From contig JBPCJY010000245.1 in assembly GCA_051004815.1 (NCBI GenBank), positions 12,030-76,029 on the forward strand: a stretch of DNA of 64,000 bases. The letters run 5' to 3'. Shown in pieces: positions 57,172 to 64,000 of this stretch. Under the pieces are notes generated by a model that was not told the origin of the DNA, searched no databases, and saw nothing but the letters and a program-made list of their open reading frames with translations. How positions within the stretch are numbered: the first letter of the stretch is position 1; each line of letters begins with the position of its first letter. A program made the translations under genes and the position numbers. The DNA is from JBBQXY01 sp051004815. Lineage in GTDB: Bacteria; Chloroflexota; Ktedonobacteria; Ktedonobacterales; Ktedonobacteraceae.

Positions 57172-58602
57172 ATGACCCCAGAAGAAGTAATACAATTCGC
57201 AAAAGAGCATGGCACGAAGATGGTGGATTTTAAATTTGTCGATTTGCCCGGAACATGGCAGCACTTCAGTGTTCCCTTGCGCGAACTGAGCGAGGATACC
57301 TTCATCGAAGGTAAAGCGTTTGATGGCTCTAGCGTGCGTGGCTTTCAAACCATCGATGCGAGCGATATGCTGATCATCCCTGACGCGGATACAGCCATCA
57401 TGGATCCCTTCACTGCCGTCCCCACCCTTAGCCTCGTCTGTAGTATCGCCCATCCCGGTATCGGCGGTCATAAAAAGCCCTACAGTCGTGACCCACGCTA
57501 TATTGCGACAAAAGCGGAGGCCTATCTCCGTTCCAGTGGCATTGCCGAGACCAGCTACTTTGGCCCCGAAGCTGAATTTTTTATCTTCGATAATGTACGC
57601 TATAATTCCACAGCCAATATTCAGTACGCGGAGGTGGACTCCGACGAAGCCTATTGGAATAGTGCTCGCAATGGCACGCCTAACCTGGGCCACCGCATGC
57701 GTGTGAAAGAAGGCTACTTCCCGGTCGCCCCCAATGATACGCTACAAGATATCCGCAGCGAGATGGCACTGCTCCTCGAAGAACTCGGCGTACTGGTCGA
57801 GGCGCAGCACCATGAGGTAGGCGGTGCCGGACAATCAGAGATCGACATTCGCTACAATACGCTGCTCAAGACCGCGGATAACCTTATGCTCTTTAAGTAC
57901 GTCATAAAGAACACGGCACGCAAGCATGGGAAGAGTGCAACATTCATGCCCAAGCCAATCTATGGCGATAATGGCTCTGGTATGCACGTTCACCAAAGCT
58001 TGTGGAAAGGCGAAAAGCCTCTGTTTTATGATGGCGAGGGCTATGCCGGTCTATCGCAGATGGCACGTTACTATATCGGTGGCTTGTTGACGCACGCACC
58101 TGCCCTGCTGGCTATCGCGGCTTCGACAACCAACAGCTATAAGCGACTGGTACCGGGATATGAAGCCCCCGTCAACCTGGTCTTCTCCAAGGGCAATCGT
58201 AGTGCCGCGGTACGTATTCCGCTCACCGAATGTCCTTCCGCCAAGCGTGTTGAATTTCGCCCGCCAGACCCGACGGCGAACCCCTACCTGGCCTTCTCCG
58301 CCTTGTTGATGGCCGGCCTTGACGGTATCCGCCGCGAAATTGAGCCGAGCGATCATGGCTACGGTCCGGTAGACCGCGACCTGTATCATATGACGAAAGA
58401 GGAGTTGCGTGAAATCCGCTCCGTACCGGGTTCCTTGCATGAGGCATTAACCGCGCTTGAAGACGATCATGCCTTCCTGCTCGAGGGAGATGTCTTCACT
58501 ACCGACGTACTCGAACATTATGTTGACTTAAAACGTGAGCAGGCGAACGAAGTAAGTTTGCGACCCAATCCTATCGAGTTCGCGCTCTACTACGATGTCT
58601 AA
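57172..58602 (+). CDS. glnA: Glutamine synthetase type I
   Basis: Assimilates ammonium: glutamate + NH3 + ATP to glutamine, as a cytosolic dodecamer. Motifs: FDGSSVRGF, GPEAEFFIFD (metal Glu), HEVGGAGQSEIDIRY, KPIYGDNGSGMHVHQSLWK, and NRSAAVRIP. DRDLYHMTKEELREI has a Tyr at the place of the adenylylation loop, but no NLYDLPPEE consensus, so covalent control is uncertain. Length 476 is in the GSI-beta range. GGAGAG lies upstream. The upstream palindrome may link it to nitrogen control. A strong terminator follows. Confidence 0.96.
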   Translation: MTPEEVIQFAKEHGTKMVDFKFVDLPGTWQHFSVPLRELSEDTFIEGKAFDGSSVRGFQTIDASDMLIIPDADTAIMDPFTAVPTLSLVCSIAHPGIGGHKKPYSRDPRYIATKAEAYLRSSGIAETSYFGPEAEFFIFDNVRYNSTANIQYAEVDSDEAYWNSARNGTPNLGHRMRVKEGYFPVAPNDTLQDIRSEMALLLEELGVLVEAQHHEVGGAGQSEIDIRYNTLLKTADNLMLFKYVIKNTARKHGKSATFMPKPIYGDNGSGMHVHQSLWKGEKPLFYDGEGYAGLSQMARYYIGGLLTHAPALLAIAASTTNSYKRLVPGYEAPVNLVFSKGNRSAAVRIPLTECPSAKRVEFRPPDPTANPYLAFSALLMAGLDGIRREIEPSDHGYGPVDRDLYHMTKEELREIRSVPGSLHEALTALEDDHAFLLEGDVFTTDVLEHYVDLKREQANEVSLRPNPIEFALYYDV

Positions 58603-58621
58603 AGCATAGGAAAACGCCGAC

Positions 58622-58678
58622 GCAAAAGAGTGAATGAGAGATGGCAAAGCTTCTGCCATCTCTCATTCACTCTTTTGC
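58622..58678 (+). terminator. Terminator of glnA
   Basis: Perfect 25-bp stem (58622-58646 and 58654-58678; left arm GCAAAAGAGTGAATGAGAGA then TGGCA) with a 7-base loop, followed by AATTTT. Confidence 0.85.
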
Positions 58679-58706
58679 AATTTTCCCTACCTCTCTGAAA
58701 ACATTG

Positions 58707-58757
58707 TATAATGCATGTATGTCAACATATTCACGCAATGCCTAACATTACATACAT
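58707..58757 (+). promoter_or_regulatory. Leader of moaA with -10 box and inverted repeat
   Basis: TATAAT at 58707-58712 (weak -35), then ATGTATGT (58715-58722) pairing with ACATACAT (58750-58757) in the first 50 bases of the leader. It does not resemble the Moco riboswitch that controls moaA elsewhere. Confidence 0.45.
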
Positions 58758-58833
58758 GGCAAGGCATGCGTCTTTATGTTATAGTTATGTGTGTTAACAA
58801 TCATTCAGATATCTACCAGAAGAGGCAACACCG

Positions 58834-59829
58834 ATGGAATTACTCGTTGACAGCTATGGGCGTCGTATTAAAAGCATGCGCATCTCGATTACAGATAAAT
58901 GCAACTTTCGCTGCACGTATTGTATGCCTGCCGAAGGTTTACCGTGGTTGAAAAAGGCAGAGATACTTTCTTATGAGGAGATAGTGCGCATCTCACGGGT
59001 GGCGGTCAACATTGGTATCGAACAAATACGCCTTACGGGCGGTGAGCCACTTGTCCGTCGCGATGTGCCTGATCTGGTGCGCCAATTGCGCAAAATCGAG
59101 GGGCTACATAGCCTTAGCCTGACCACTAACGGTATTTTGCTTAAACAACAAGCGGGCGCACTAGCGGAGGCAGGGCTTACCCGCATCAATGTGAGCCTGG
59201 ATTCACTCGTGCGCGAGAAGTTTGCACAGTTGACCCGACGCGATCAATTGAGTCGCGTGCTGGAAGGTCTGGAAACGTTAGAGCAGTATCCTTCAATTCA
59301 TCCCATCAAAGTGAATGCCGTGGCTATTCGCGATTATAGCGAGGAAGAAGTGCTCGACTTTGTGCGCCTGGCACGACGTAAAGCGTATGTCATGCGCTGG
59401 ATAGAATTTATGCCGCTTGATGCCGATCAAATTTGGCGGAGGGAAGATATTTTAAGCGGCGCAGAATTGAAAGCTATCATTGAGGCCGAGTATGGCCCAC
59501 TCGTCCCCATCACGACCGGCGATCCGGCAGAGACTGCACGGCGTTATACTTTTAGCGACAGTATAGGTGAAGTTGGTTTTATAAATCCTGTAAGTGAGCC
59601 GTTCTGTTCTACTTGTGATCGCATTCGCCTCACTGCCGATGGGCAACTGCGTACCTGCCTCTTTGCGACCGAAGAGACCGATCTTCGTGCTGTCATCCGC
59701 TCTGACGCCTCTGACGACGTATTGGCAGACACGCTACGACGCGCTGTCTGGAACAAAGAACTCAAGCATTACATCGGAGACAAGCGGTTTAAACGCGCAA
59801 ATCGAAGCATGTCAATGATTGGCGGTTAA
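58834..59829 (+). CDS. moaA: GTP 3',8-cyclase MoaA (molybdenum cofactor biosynthesis)
   Basis: Radical SAM enzyme for the first step of molybdopterin synthesis. The N-terminal [4Fe-4S] site is KCNFRCTYCMPAEG; RLTGGEPLVR binds SAM; the second cluster is CSTCDRIRLT with LRTCLF; and the C-terminus ends in GG. Length 331 is normal. No other mo genes are adjacent. The molybdopterin oxidoreductase at 11-13 kb is a likely consumer of the cofactor. 59830-60055 downstream has no gene. Confidence 0.96.
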   Translation: MELLVDSYGRRIKSMRISITDKCNFRCTYCMPAEGLPWLKKAEILSYEEIVRISRVAVNIGIEQIRLTGGEPLVRRDVPDLVRQLRKIEGLHSLSLTTNGILLKQQAGALAEAGLTRINVSLDSLVREKFAQLTRRDQLSRVLEGLETLEQYPSIHPIKVNAVAIRDYSEEEVLDFVRLARRKAYVMRWIEFMPLDADQIWRREDILSGAELKAIIEAEYGPLVPITTGDPAETARRYTFSDSIGEVGFINPVSEPFCSTCDRIRLTADGQLRTCLFATEETDLRAVIRSDASDDVLADTLRRAVWNKELKHYIGDKRFKRANRSMSMIGG

Positions 59830-60055
59830 CAAGCGCAAATAGTGTAACAACATCCCCTGCTGTTCTAGCTACGCGTTCAATAATGAACGTGTAATACCTA
59901 CATTTTAAATGTAAAGCGACTTTTATGAACAGAGTTACTAAAAAAGAGGATGTTCGTCGTTATAGTCAAATAGACAGTATGGTAGCAGTCCATCGTATCC
60001 TTCTACGAAGAAAGGGCTGAATGTCACCTTAGTACAAGACCAGAAAGAGGACAAC

Positions 60056-60262
60056 GTGGTACACGACGAAGCGGATTTGCTCACTGTCCGTGAGGTTGCC
60101 AAACAATTGCGAGTGGATGACACCACTGTGCGACGTTGGATTAAGAATGGAGTACTGGAGGCGATCACGCTTCCCCATCGCGGAACGCGTCAGGCTTACC
60201 GAATCCGTCGTTCTACTCTCGATGCTTTGCTTGAGCCATCCGCTCAACTGCCAGTATCTTAG
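60056..60262 (+). CDS. Small helix-turn-helix (excisionase-family) DNA-binding protein
   Basis: 68 residues: ADLLTVREVAKQLRVDDTTVRRWIKNGVLEAITLPHRGTRQAYRIRRSTLDALL, a MerR/Xis-type winged helix. The start is GTG with AAAGAGG upstream. It is distinct from the protein at 10.3 kb but has the same fold. It lies 69 bases before thyX on the same strand and could regulate or be co-transcribed with it. No integrase is near. Confidence 0.78.
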   Translation: MVHDEADLLTVREVAKQLRVDDTTVRRWIKNGVLEAITLPHRGTRQAYRIRRSTLDALLEPSAQLPVS

Positions 60263-60331
60263 TAGCCAAATGGCTTCCAACCTGCTAAACTAGTGCGCAT
60301 AAAAGCATAGTTAGTAGCTAAGGAGGCAGAG

Positions 60332-61252
60332 GTGTCTGCAATCGATTTTGAGGCAATCTTCCACGAACTCAATGGGAGTGAAGGTTCAGGTTTTACCGCT
60401 ATTCATTCCCCTGTCCACAGCACTCCAAGGGGCATTCTCTATCTCTTCAAGCCAGGAGTAGTTGTATTAGCGCGTCCTAGTTTCCATTTGCAAGGACTGG
60501 CTGGCTTTCTGGAAGGGTATGATCCTGTACTACGTTTTCCAGAGTACCTGGATGACCCAACGAACTTGCCTGATGGCGCACAGTTGTGCAAAGTCGCAGG
60601 GCAGGTTTGTTACATGAGCTTTGGCCCTAAGCGCACGATGAACGAGCACGCTGAACGATACTTCAACAATCTCAAGTCTTCCGGCCATGGCTCTGTTTTA
60701 GAACATGCCACGTATAGCTTGTTATTGTATGGCATTTCGCGCAGTGTAACCCATGAACTGGTACGGCATCGCGCCGGCTTTTCGTTTTCTCAACTCAGCC
60801 AGCGTTACGTGTCAGGGAGAGCATTACGCTTTGTGGAACGCCCAGAATACCAGCAAGATGATGAACTCCACCAACAGTTTTTGCAGCGCATCGAACGTGC
60901 TGCTGGCGAATACGCCTCCATTACTAACCGCTTGTTAGAGATGCAGCAGGCAGGAGTGAATATTCTTAGCGCGGAAGCAAAAACTGATCTGCTCAAGAAG
61001 GTGCGGCAAGGCGCCCGTTCTGTTTTGCCCAATGAGACAGAAGCACCAATTGTGACGACGGCGAATGCACGCGCATGGCGACATGTTATCGAGATGCGTG
61101 CCAGCCCACATGCTGAAGTTGAGATTCGCGAATTAGCTGTGCGCATCTTCCTCTGTCTGCGGCTAATCGATCCTGTTCTTTTTGGCGACTATACCATTGA
61201 GCAATTGTCTGACGGCACCTATACCGTGCGCACTGATTATCAGAAAGTGTAA
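60332..61252 (+). CDS. thyX: Flavin-dependent thymidylate synthase
   Basis: Makes dTMP from dUMP using methylene-THF, FAD and NADPH. The ThyX signature RHRAGFSFSQLSQRY (RHRxxSxxxxSxRY type) is intact, with MNEHAERYFNNLKSSGHGSV, then LEHATYS before it and LPNETEAPIVTTANARAWRH after it. The protein is 306 residues, longer than the typical 220-260: about 65 N-terminal residues (HSTPRGILYLFKPGVVVLAR) precede the usual start. The start is GTG with AAGGAGG upstream. Confidence 0.95.
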   Translation: MSAIDFEAIFHELNGSEGSGFTAIHSPVHSTPRGILYLFKPGVVVLARPSFHLQGLAGFLEGYDPVLRFPEYLDDPTNLPDGAQLCKVAGQVCYMSFGPKRTMNEHAERYFNNLKSSGHGSVLEHATYSLLLYGISRSVTHELVRHRAGFSFSQLSQRYVSGRALRFVERPEYQQDDELHQQFLQRIERAAGEYASITNRLLEMQQAGVNILSAEAKTDLLKKVRQGARSVLPNETEAPIVTTANARAWRHVIEMRASPHAEVEIRELAVRIFLCLRLIDPVLFGDYTIEQLSDGTYTVRTDYQKV

Positions 61253-61283
61253 GTCCACACGGAAATCGCATCCGTAGGATTGT

Positions 61284-61826
61284 TCAATCAGGATAGAGTT
61301 CGCGCCGATACAGCCGCATCCCAACTAACGCGTCCTCATCCGTTGGCTGCATTTCGCATTTTGTGGCAAGGGGGCCTGATCCCATATCACGAACAGGAAG
61401 CAGTGCCTCGAAATATATCGGGTGGCCTTCCTGTTCCGCCTCAAACTCAAATTCCGCCGCCTGCATGCGTGCCTGATTGAGCGTACAGACGAGTAGAGCA
61501 CGTCCAGCCCCGCGCCGACGGTGTTCAGGCAGCACGGCTCCTTGACAGAGAAAATGATATTCGTGCCTTTGGCGGCGAAACTGCAAAACGCTATAGCCCA
61601 CCGTTTCACCCTCTACCCCTTCCAATGTGCCAGCCTGGCCCCACTCGTTCGACTCATCATCGTCGGTAATGACAAATACATTGGCCTCGGCCTCAAGTTC
61701 AGGTTCCGCCAACCATTCCTCGATATCAGTTGCGCTCATGGTTTCTGTACCATCAGCCGTGGCTGCACGGTGTTGAATTTGGACGATGGTAGGGAGGTCT
61801 ACCTGCCGAAAAGTTCGTATACGCAT
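61284..61826 (-). CDS. GNAT-family N-acetyltransferase
   Basis: 180 residues. MRIRTFRQVDLPTIVQIQHR is the GNAT first strand and helix; the acetyl-CoA loop is VLPEHRRRGAGRALLVCTLN (Q/RxxGxG/A). Substrate unknown. The C-terminus has a short unusual extension (MGSGPLATKCEMQPTDEDAL). It converges on thyX with 31 bases between stops and is divergent from the MaoC gene. Confidence 0.88.
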   Translation of the reverse strand: MRIRTFRQVDLPTIVQIQHRAATADGTETMSATDIEEWLAEPELEAEANVFVITDDDESNEWGQAGTLEGVEGETVGYSVLQFRRQRHEYHFLCQGAVLPEHRRRGAGRALLVCTLNQARMQAAEFEFEAEQEGHPIYFEALLPVRDMGSGPLATKCEMQPTDEDALVGMRLYRRELYPD

Positions 61827-61921
61827 GGTGGAGAAATTGATTACCTTTCACATTACATTGACCTGTCCCATTATAACATCGCACCCCTACCCGTTGTGGA
61901 TGTACAATGAAAGGGAGAAAT

Positions 61922-62065
61922 GCAGACATTTGGAGATAATGCCTGTCATCCTGGGTGAAGCGAAGGATCTGGCTCGGTGGACGGAGAGATCCTTCGCTTC
62001 ACTCAGGATGACAGGCGGAACCTCTGGCAAGCCCGCTCACAGGTAGCCTTATCTCCAAACGTCTG
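61922..62065. mobile_element. MITE, family with CAGACATTTGGAGA ends (copy 3)
   Basis: Ends GCAGACATTTGGAGATAAT and TTATCTCCAAACGTCTG, core TGTCATCCTGGGTGAAGCGA / TCGCTTCACTCAGGATGACA. The flanks both read GGAGAAAT (61914-61921, 62066-62073), an exact 8-bp target duplication. It ends 40 bases before the MaoC start codon, in its leader. Confidence 0.88.
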
Positions 62066-62105
62066 GGAGAAATGCTGCAACGTTGACGATGAAAGAGGTA
62101 CACGC

Positions 62106-62555
62106 ATGCCAGACGCAACGCCAGAATTCAAACAACAACTCAAAACGGCCTTTGATGCCATCCATGTGGGACAGACATTCACCTTCCGGCGCACCTTCAC
62201 AGAAGGCGATGTCGCGCTGTTCTGCGGGGTCACAGGTGACTATAATCCTTATCACATCGACCAGACCTTTATAGAGACCACATGGTTTGGGCGGCGCATC
62301 ATTCCGGGCTTATTGACTGCCAGCATGATTACGCACATTGGTGGAATGATTGGTTTCCTCGCGACCGCGATGGAGTTCCAGTTTGTCGCCTCGGTCTACA
62401 TTGGCGACACAATCAGCTGCACCGTCACTATTAGTGAGAAAGACGAAGAGAAGCGCACGGTGAAAGCCACGGCTAGCTACATCAACCAGGACGGTGCGCC
62501 AGTGCTCCATGCGCGTTTCGGCGGCTTTCCGGCTGATATACGGCTGGCACGCTAG
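62106..62555 (+). CDS. MaoC-like hot-dog-fold dehydratase / hydratase
   Basis: 149 residues. The MaoC hydratase motif is visible in GVTGDYNPYHIDQTFIETTW (Asp...Asn...His) followed by GRRIIPGLLTASMITHIGGM. Family members hydrate or dehydrate acyl-CoA thioesters, often (R)-enoyl-CoA. The frame runs through the MITE upstream, but the start MPDATPEFKQ with AAAGAGG upstream is preferred because the MITE cannot encode the domain. Substrate unknown. Confidence 0.86.
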   Translation: MPDATPEFKQQLKTAFDAIHVGQTFTFRRTFTEGDVALFCGVTGDYNPYHIDQTFIETTWFGRRIIPGLLTASMITHIGGMIGFLATAMEFQFVASVYIGDTISCTVTISEKDEEKRTVKATASYINQDGAPVLHARFGGFPADIRLAR

Positions 62556-62676
62556 GAAATGCTGCAAAAAATAGGATATACTGCTAGCAGAGAAATGTTC
62601 TGAACAAAAAACCGTCTAGCATATCTATGCTATGACCTATCACAACCATTGCCTCAAGCTACGAAGGAGCTACATC

Positions 62677-63834
62677 TTGCCCGACTACACACACATCCGC
62701 CGCATTCGCCAGGAAATGCCGGCCGCTACAGCAAACCTCTATTTCAACGCGGGTACCTTTGGTCCCATACCAACCTGTGTCGTCAAGGCGGCGCAGGAAC
62801 GCCTCCAGGCTGAATGCTTATATGGGCGTCTGGGTGAGACCGCCTGGGCATCCATGACCACGATCTATGAGAGCGCACGCACAAGTGCCGCACGACTCTT
62901 GAACGCCAACGAAGGGGAGATCGCCTTGACCGATAATACCGGTGAAGGACTAAACATCATCAGTTTTGGTTTCGACTGGCGCGAAGGCGATGAAGTCATC
63001 ACCACAAATCATGAACATATCAGTGCATTGGCACCGCTCTACCAGTTGCGCGATCGCTATGGTATCGTCATTCGCATCGCCGATCTCGGACCGGTGGCCG
63101 ACCAACCAGTGCTTAAAGCCATTGCTGATCTAGTGACACCGCGCACACGCCTGATTGTGCTTTCGCATGTCACCTGGACGACGGGCGCGTTATTGAATAT
63201 TAGCGAAGTTGCCTACATGGGGCGCGAGCATGGCATCCCTGTATTGGTTGATGGTGCGCAATCAGCCGGAGCCATACCGATTGATGTCAAAGCTCTGGGC
63301 ATCGATTTCTATGCTATCCCGATGCAAAAGTGGCTCTGTGGGCCAGATGGCACCGGCGCACTCTATGTACGGCGCGAGGCACTCAACTATGTCACCTCGA
63401 CCTATGTCGGCTACTGGTCCATCAAGCACGAGGAAGGGGTTGAATGGGAACTGGCAGATGACGCACGACGTTTCGAGTTGGGTGGTCGCCAAACGGCGGC
63501 ACTGGCCGGACAAGCGGCAATTTTGCAGTGGCTGGAAAACACCGTTGGCTACGACTGGCTCTTTGCACGTATTGCCGAACTCCATAGCTATGCCTGGCAC
63601 GCGCTTAAAACGGTACCGGGGCTGACAGTACTGACGCCAGTGCCAGGCGTGAGTGGACTGATAGCCTTTACGCTGGACGGGCATGACGAGGCAGAGGTTG
63701 TGAAGCAGTTGCGCGAACAACATAATATCCTCATTCGCAACATTCCTTCGATGAAATCGTTACGGATTTCTACAGGTTTCTATAACACCGAGGAAGAGAT
63801 TGATCGGTTAGTAGGAGCGTTACGAGAGGTATAG
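62677..63834 (+). CDS. Class V PLP-dependent aminotransferase (cysteine desulfurase-like)
   Basis: 385 residues. Fold-type I features: LYFNAGTFGPIP at the start, TDNTGEGLNIISFGFDWREG, then NHEHISALAPLY, HVTWTTGALLNISEVA, LVDGAQSAGAIP, and the PLP lysine in IPMQKWLCGPDGTGALYV. The sequence lacks the desulfurase loop Cys that would mark NifS/SufS; relatives include isopenicillin N epimerase-like enzymes. AAGGAG precedes a TTG at 62677; an ATG 15 codons upstream (62632) has no such site. Substrate unknown. Confidence 0.9.
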   Translation: MPDYTHIRRIRQEMPAATANLYFNAGTFGPIPTCVVKAAQERLQAECLYGRLGETAWASMTTIYESARTSAARLLNANEGEIALTDNTGEGLNIISFGFDWREGDEVITTNHEHISALAPLYQLRDRYGIVIRIADLGPVADQPVLKAIADLVTPRTRLIVLSHVTWTTGALLNISEVAYMGREHGIPVLVDGAQSAGAIPIDVKALGIDFYAIPMQKWLCGPDGTGALYVRREALNYVTSTYVGYWSIKHEEGVEWELADDARRFELGGRQTAALAGQAAILQWLENTVGYDWLFARIAELHSYAWHALKTVPGLTVLTPVPGVSGLIAFTLDGHDEAEVVKQLREQHNILIRNIPSMKSLRISTGFYNTEEEIDRLVGALREV

Positions 63835-63873
63835 GGTAGAAAAAGATGAAGCTACGGGGGCAGCGGCGGCGCG

Positions 63874-63895
63874 AAAAAACCGCCTATGTGGGCGG
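63874..63895 (-). terminator. Terminator after 5S rRNA
   Basis: On the minus strand CCGCC and GGCGG pair around a CACATA loop, followed by TTTTTT, about 7 bases beyond the 5S 3' end. Confidence 0.88.
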
Positions 63896-63901
63896 GTGAA
63901 A

Positions 63902-64000
63902 CGGCGATGTCCTATTTTCCCGTGGGGCTGCCCCCAGAGTATCGTGAGAGCTGAAGAGCTTAACTACCGTGTTCGGGATGGGAACGGGTGTACCCTCTTC
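63902..64000 (-). rRNA. 5S rRNA, 3' part (gene runs off the right edge)
   Basis: On the minus strand the sequence contains CCGTTCCCATCCCGAACACG (the conserved loop B/C region), GTAGTTAAGCTC and GGGAAAATAGGACATCGCCG at the 3' end. About 17 to 20 bases of the 5' end lie outside the window. It may be the end of a 23S-5S unit to the right, or a solitary copy; this cannot be decided here. Confidence 0.93.

Noticed and set aside
58707..58833. A Moco riboswitch in front of moaA.
   Set aside because: The leader is only about 120 bases, and the conserved Moco-RNA core helices were not found; only a short inverted repeat is present.
63262..63723. A 153-codon minus-strand frame opposite the class V aminotransferase gene.
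   Set aside because: It is antisense to a well-supported PLP enzyme; no family match.
1..64000. CRISPR arrays.
   Set aside because: No regularly spaced direct repeats of 25-40 bases with unique spacers were seen; repeated sequences are palindromic elements only.

Overview
The window looks like ordinary chromosome from a Chloroflexota bacterium, most likely class Ktedonobacteria. This is inferred from gene content and mobile DNA: YhaM-type OB/HD exoribonuclease, thyX instead of thyA, LLM (F420-type) oxidoreductases, CNNM/CorC proteins, a split b6/IV-type cytochrome bc complex with a cytochrome c-cupredoxin fusion, and several HEARO (IscB omega-RNA) elements, which are abundant in Ktedonobacter. 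No 16S or 23S gene is present, so the assignment is inference. There is no prophage, CRISPR array or large island; most genes are housekeeping or metabolic.

Layout. 0-4.5 kb: 3' part of a homocysteine methyltransferase/MTHFR gene, a decayed iscB element inserted into the 3' end of a thioredoxin-fold (YyaL-like) gene, and infC with an apparent AUU start. 4.7-10.2 kb: S41 protease, then (minus strand) a tRNA-Gln, glmU, CNNM and mvaB group. 10.3-16 kb: small HTH and HNH genes, a molybdopterin oxidoreductase divergent from a Rieske oxygenase, and a TetR regulator. 16-22 kb: a DinG-like protein whose helicase motifs are eroded while its exonuclease is intact, rdgB, a receiver protein, and tRNA-Thr behind a consensus promoter. 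22-31.7 kb: GT39-like membrane protein, an MFS exporter with a possible leader peptide, larC, a sigma-like gene overlapping an unknown partner, yhaM and glgA. 31.8-37.5 kb: a respiratory operon on the minus strand (cytochrome b, subunit IV, Rieske, cytochrome c-cupredoxin, polytopic membrane protein) carrying two iscB-less HEARO elements in the operon orientation. 37.8-49.8 kb: NarL-type two-component pair, zinc-ribbon protein, FAD oxidoreductase, Nramp transporter with a candidate metal operator, M32 carboxypeptidase, an XRE repressor with a divergent partner, MFS exporter and LLM oxidoreductase. 50-64 kb: PAP2 phosphatase, Gfo/Idh/MocA and LLM oxidoreductases, metY, NiCoT transporter, glnA, moaA, thyX, MaoC protein, class V aminotransferase, and the 3' part of a 5S rRNA gene on the minus strand.

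The most notable structure is mobile and non-coding. (1) Three related HEARO/omega-RNA elements share a start (TGTCA), an end hairpin and compensatory base changes in two stems; one holds an iscB reading frame reduced to 123 codons, two have no protein gene and sit in the bc operon. (2) A MITE family of about 145 bp with inverted ends (CAGACATTTGGAGA) is present in three copies, each flanked by its own 8-bp target duplication. (3) Other palindromic repeats recur between genes. Possible functional links: molybdenum (moaA, molybdopterin oxidoreductase), nickel (larC, NiCoT transporter), methionine/one-carbon metabolism (HMT/MTHFR, metY), and nitrogen (glnA with a 9-bp-arm palindrome upstream).
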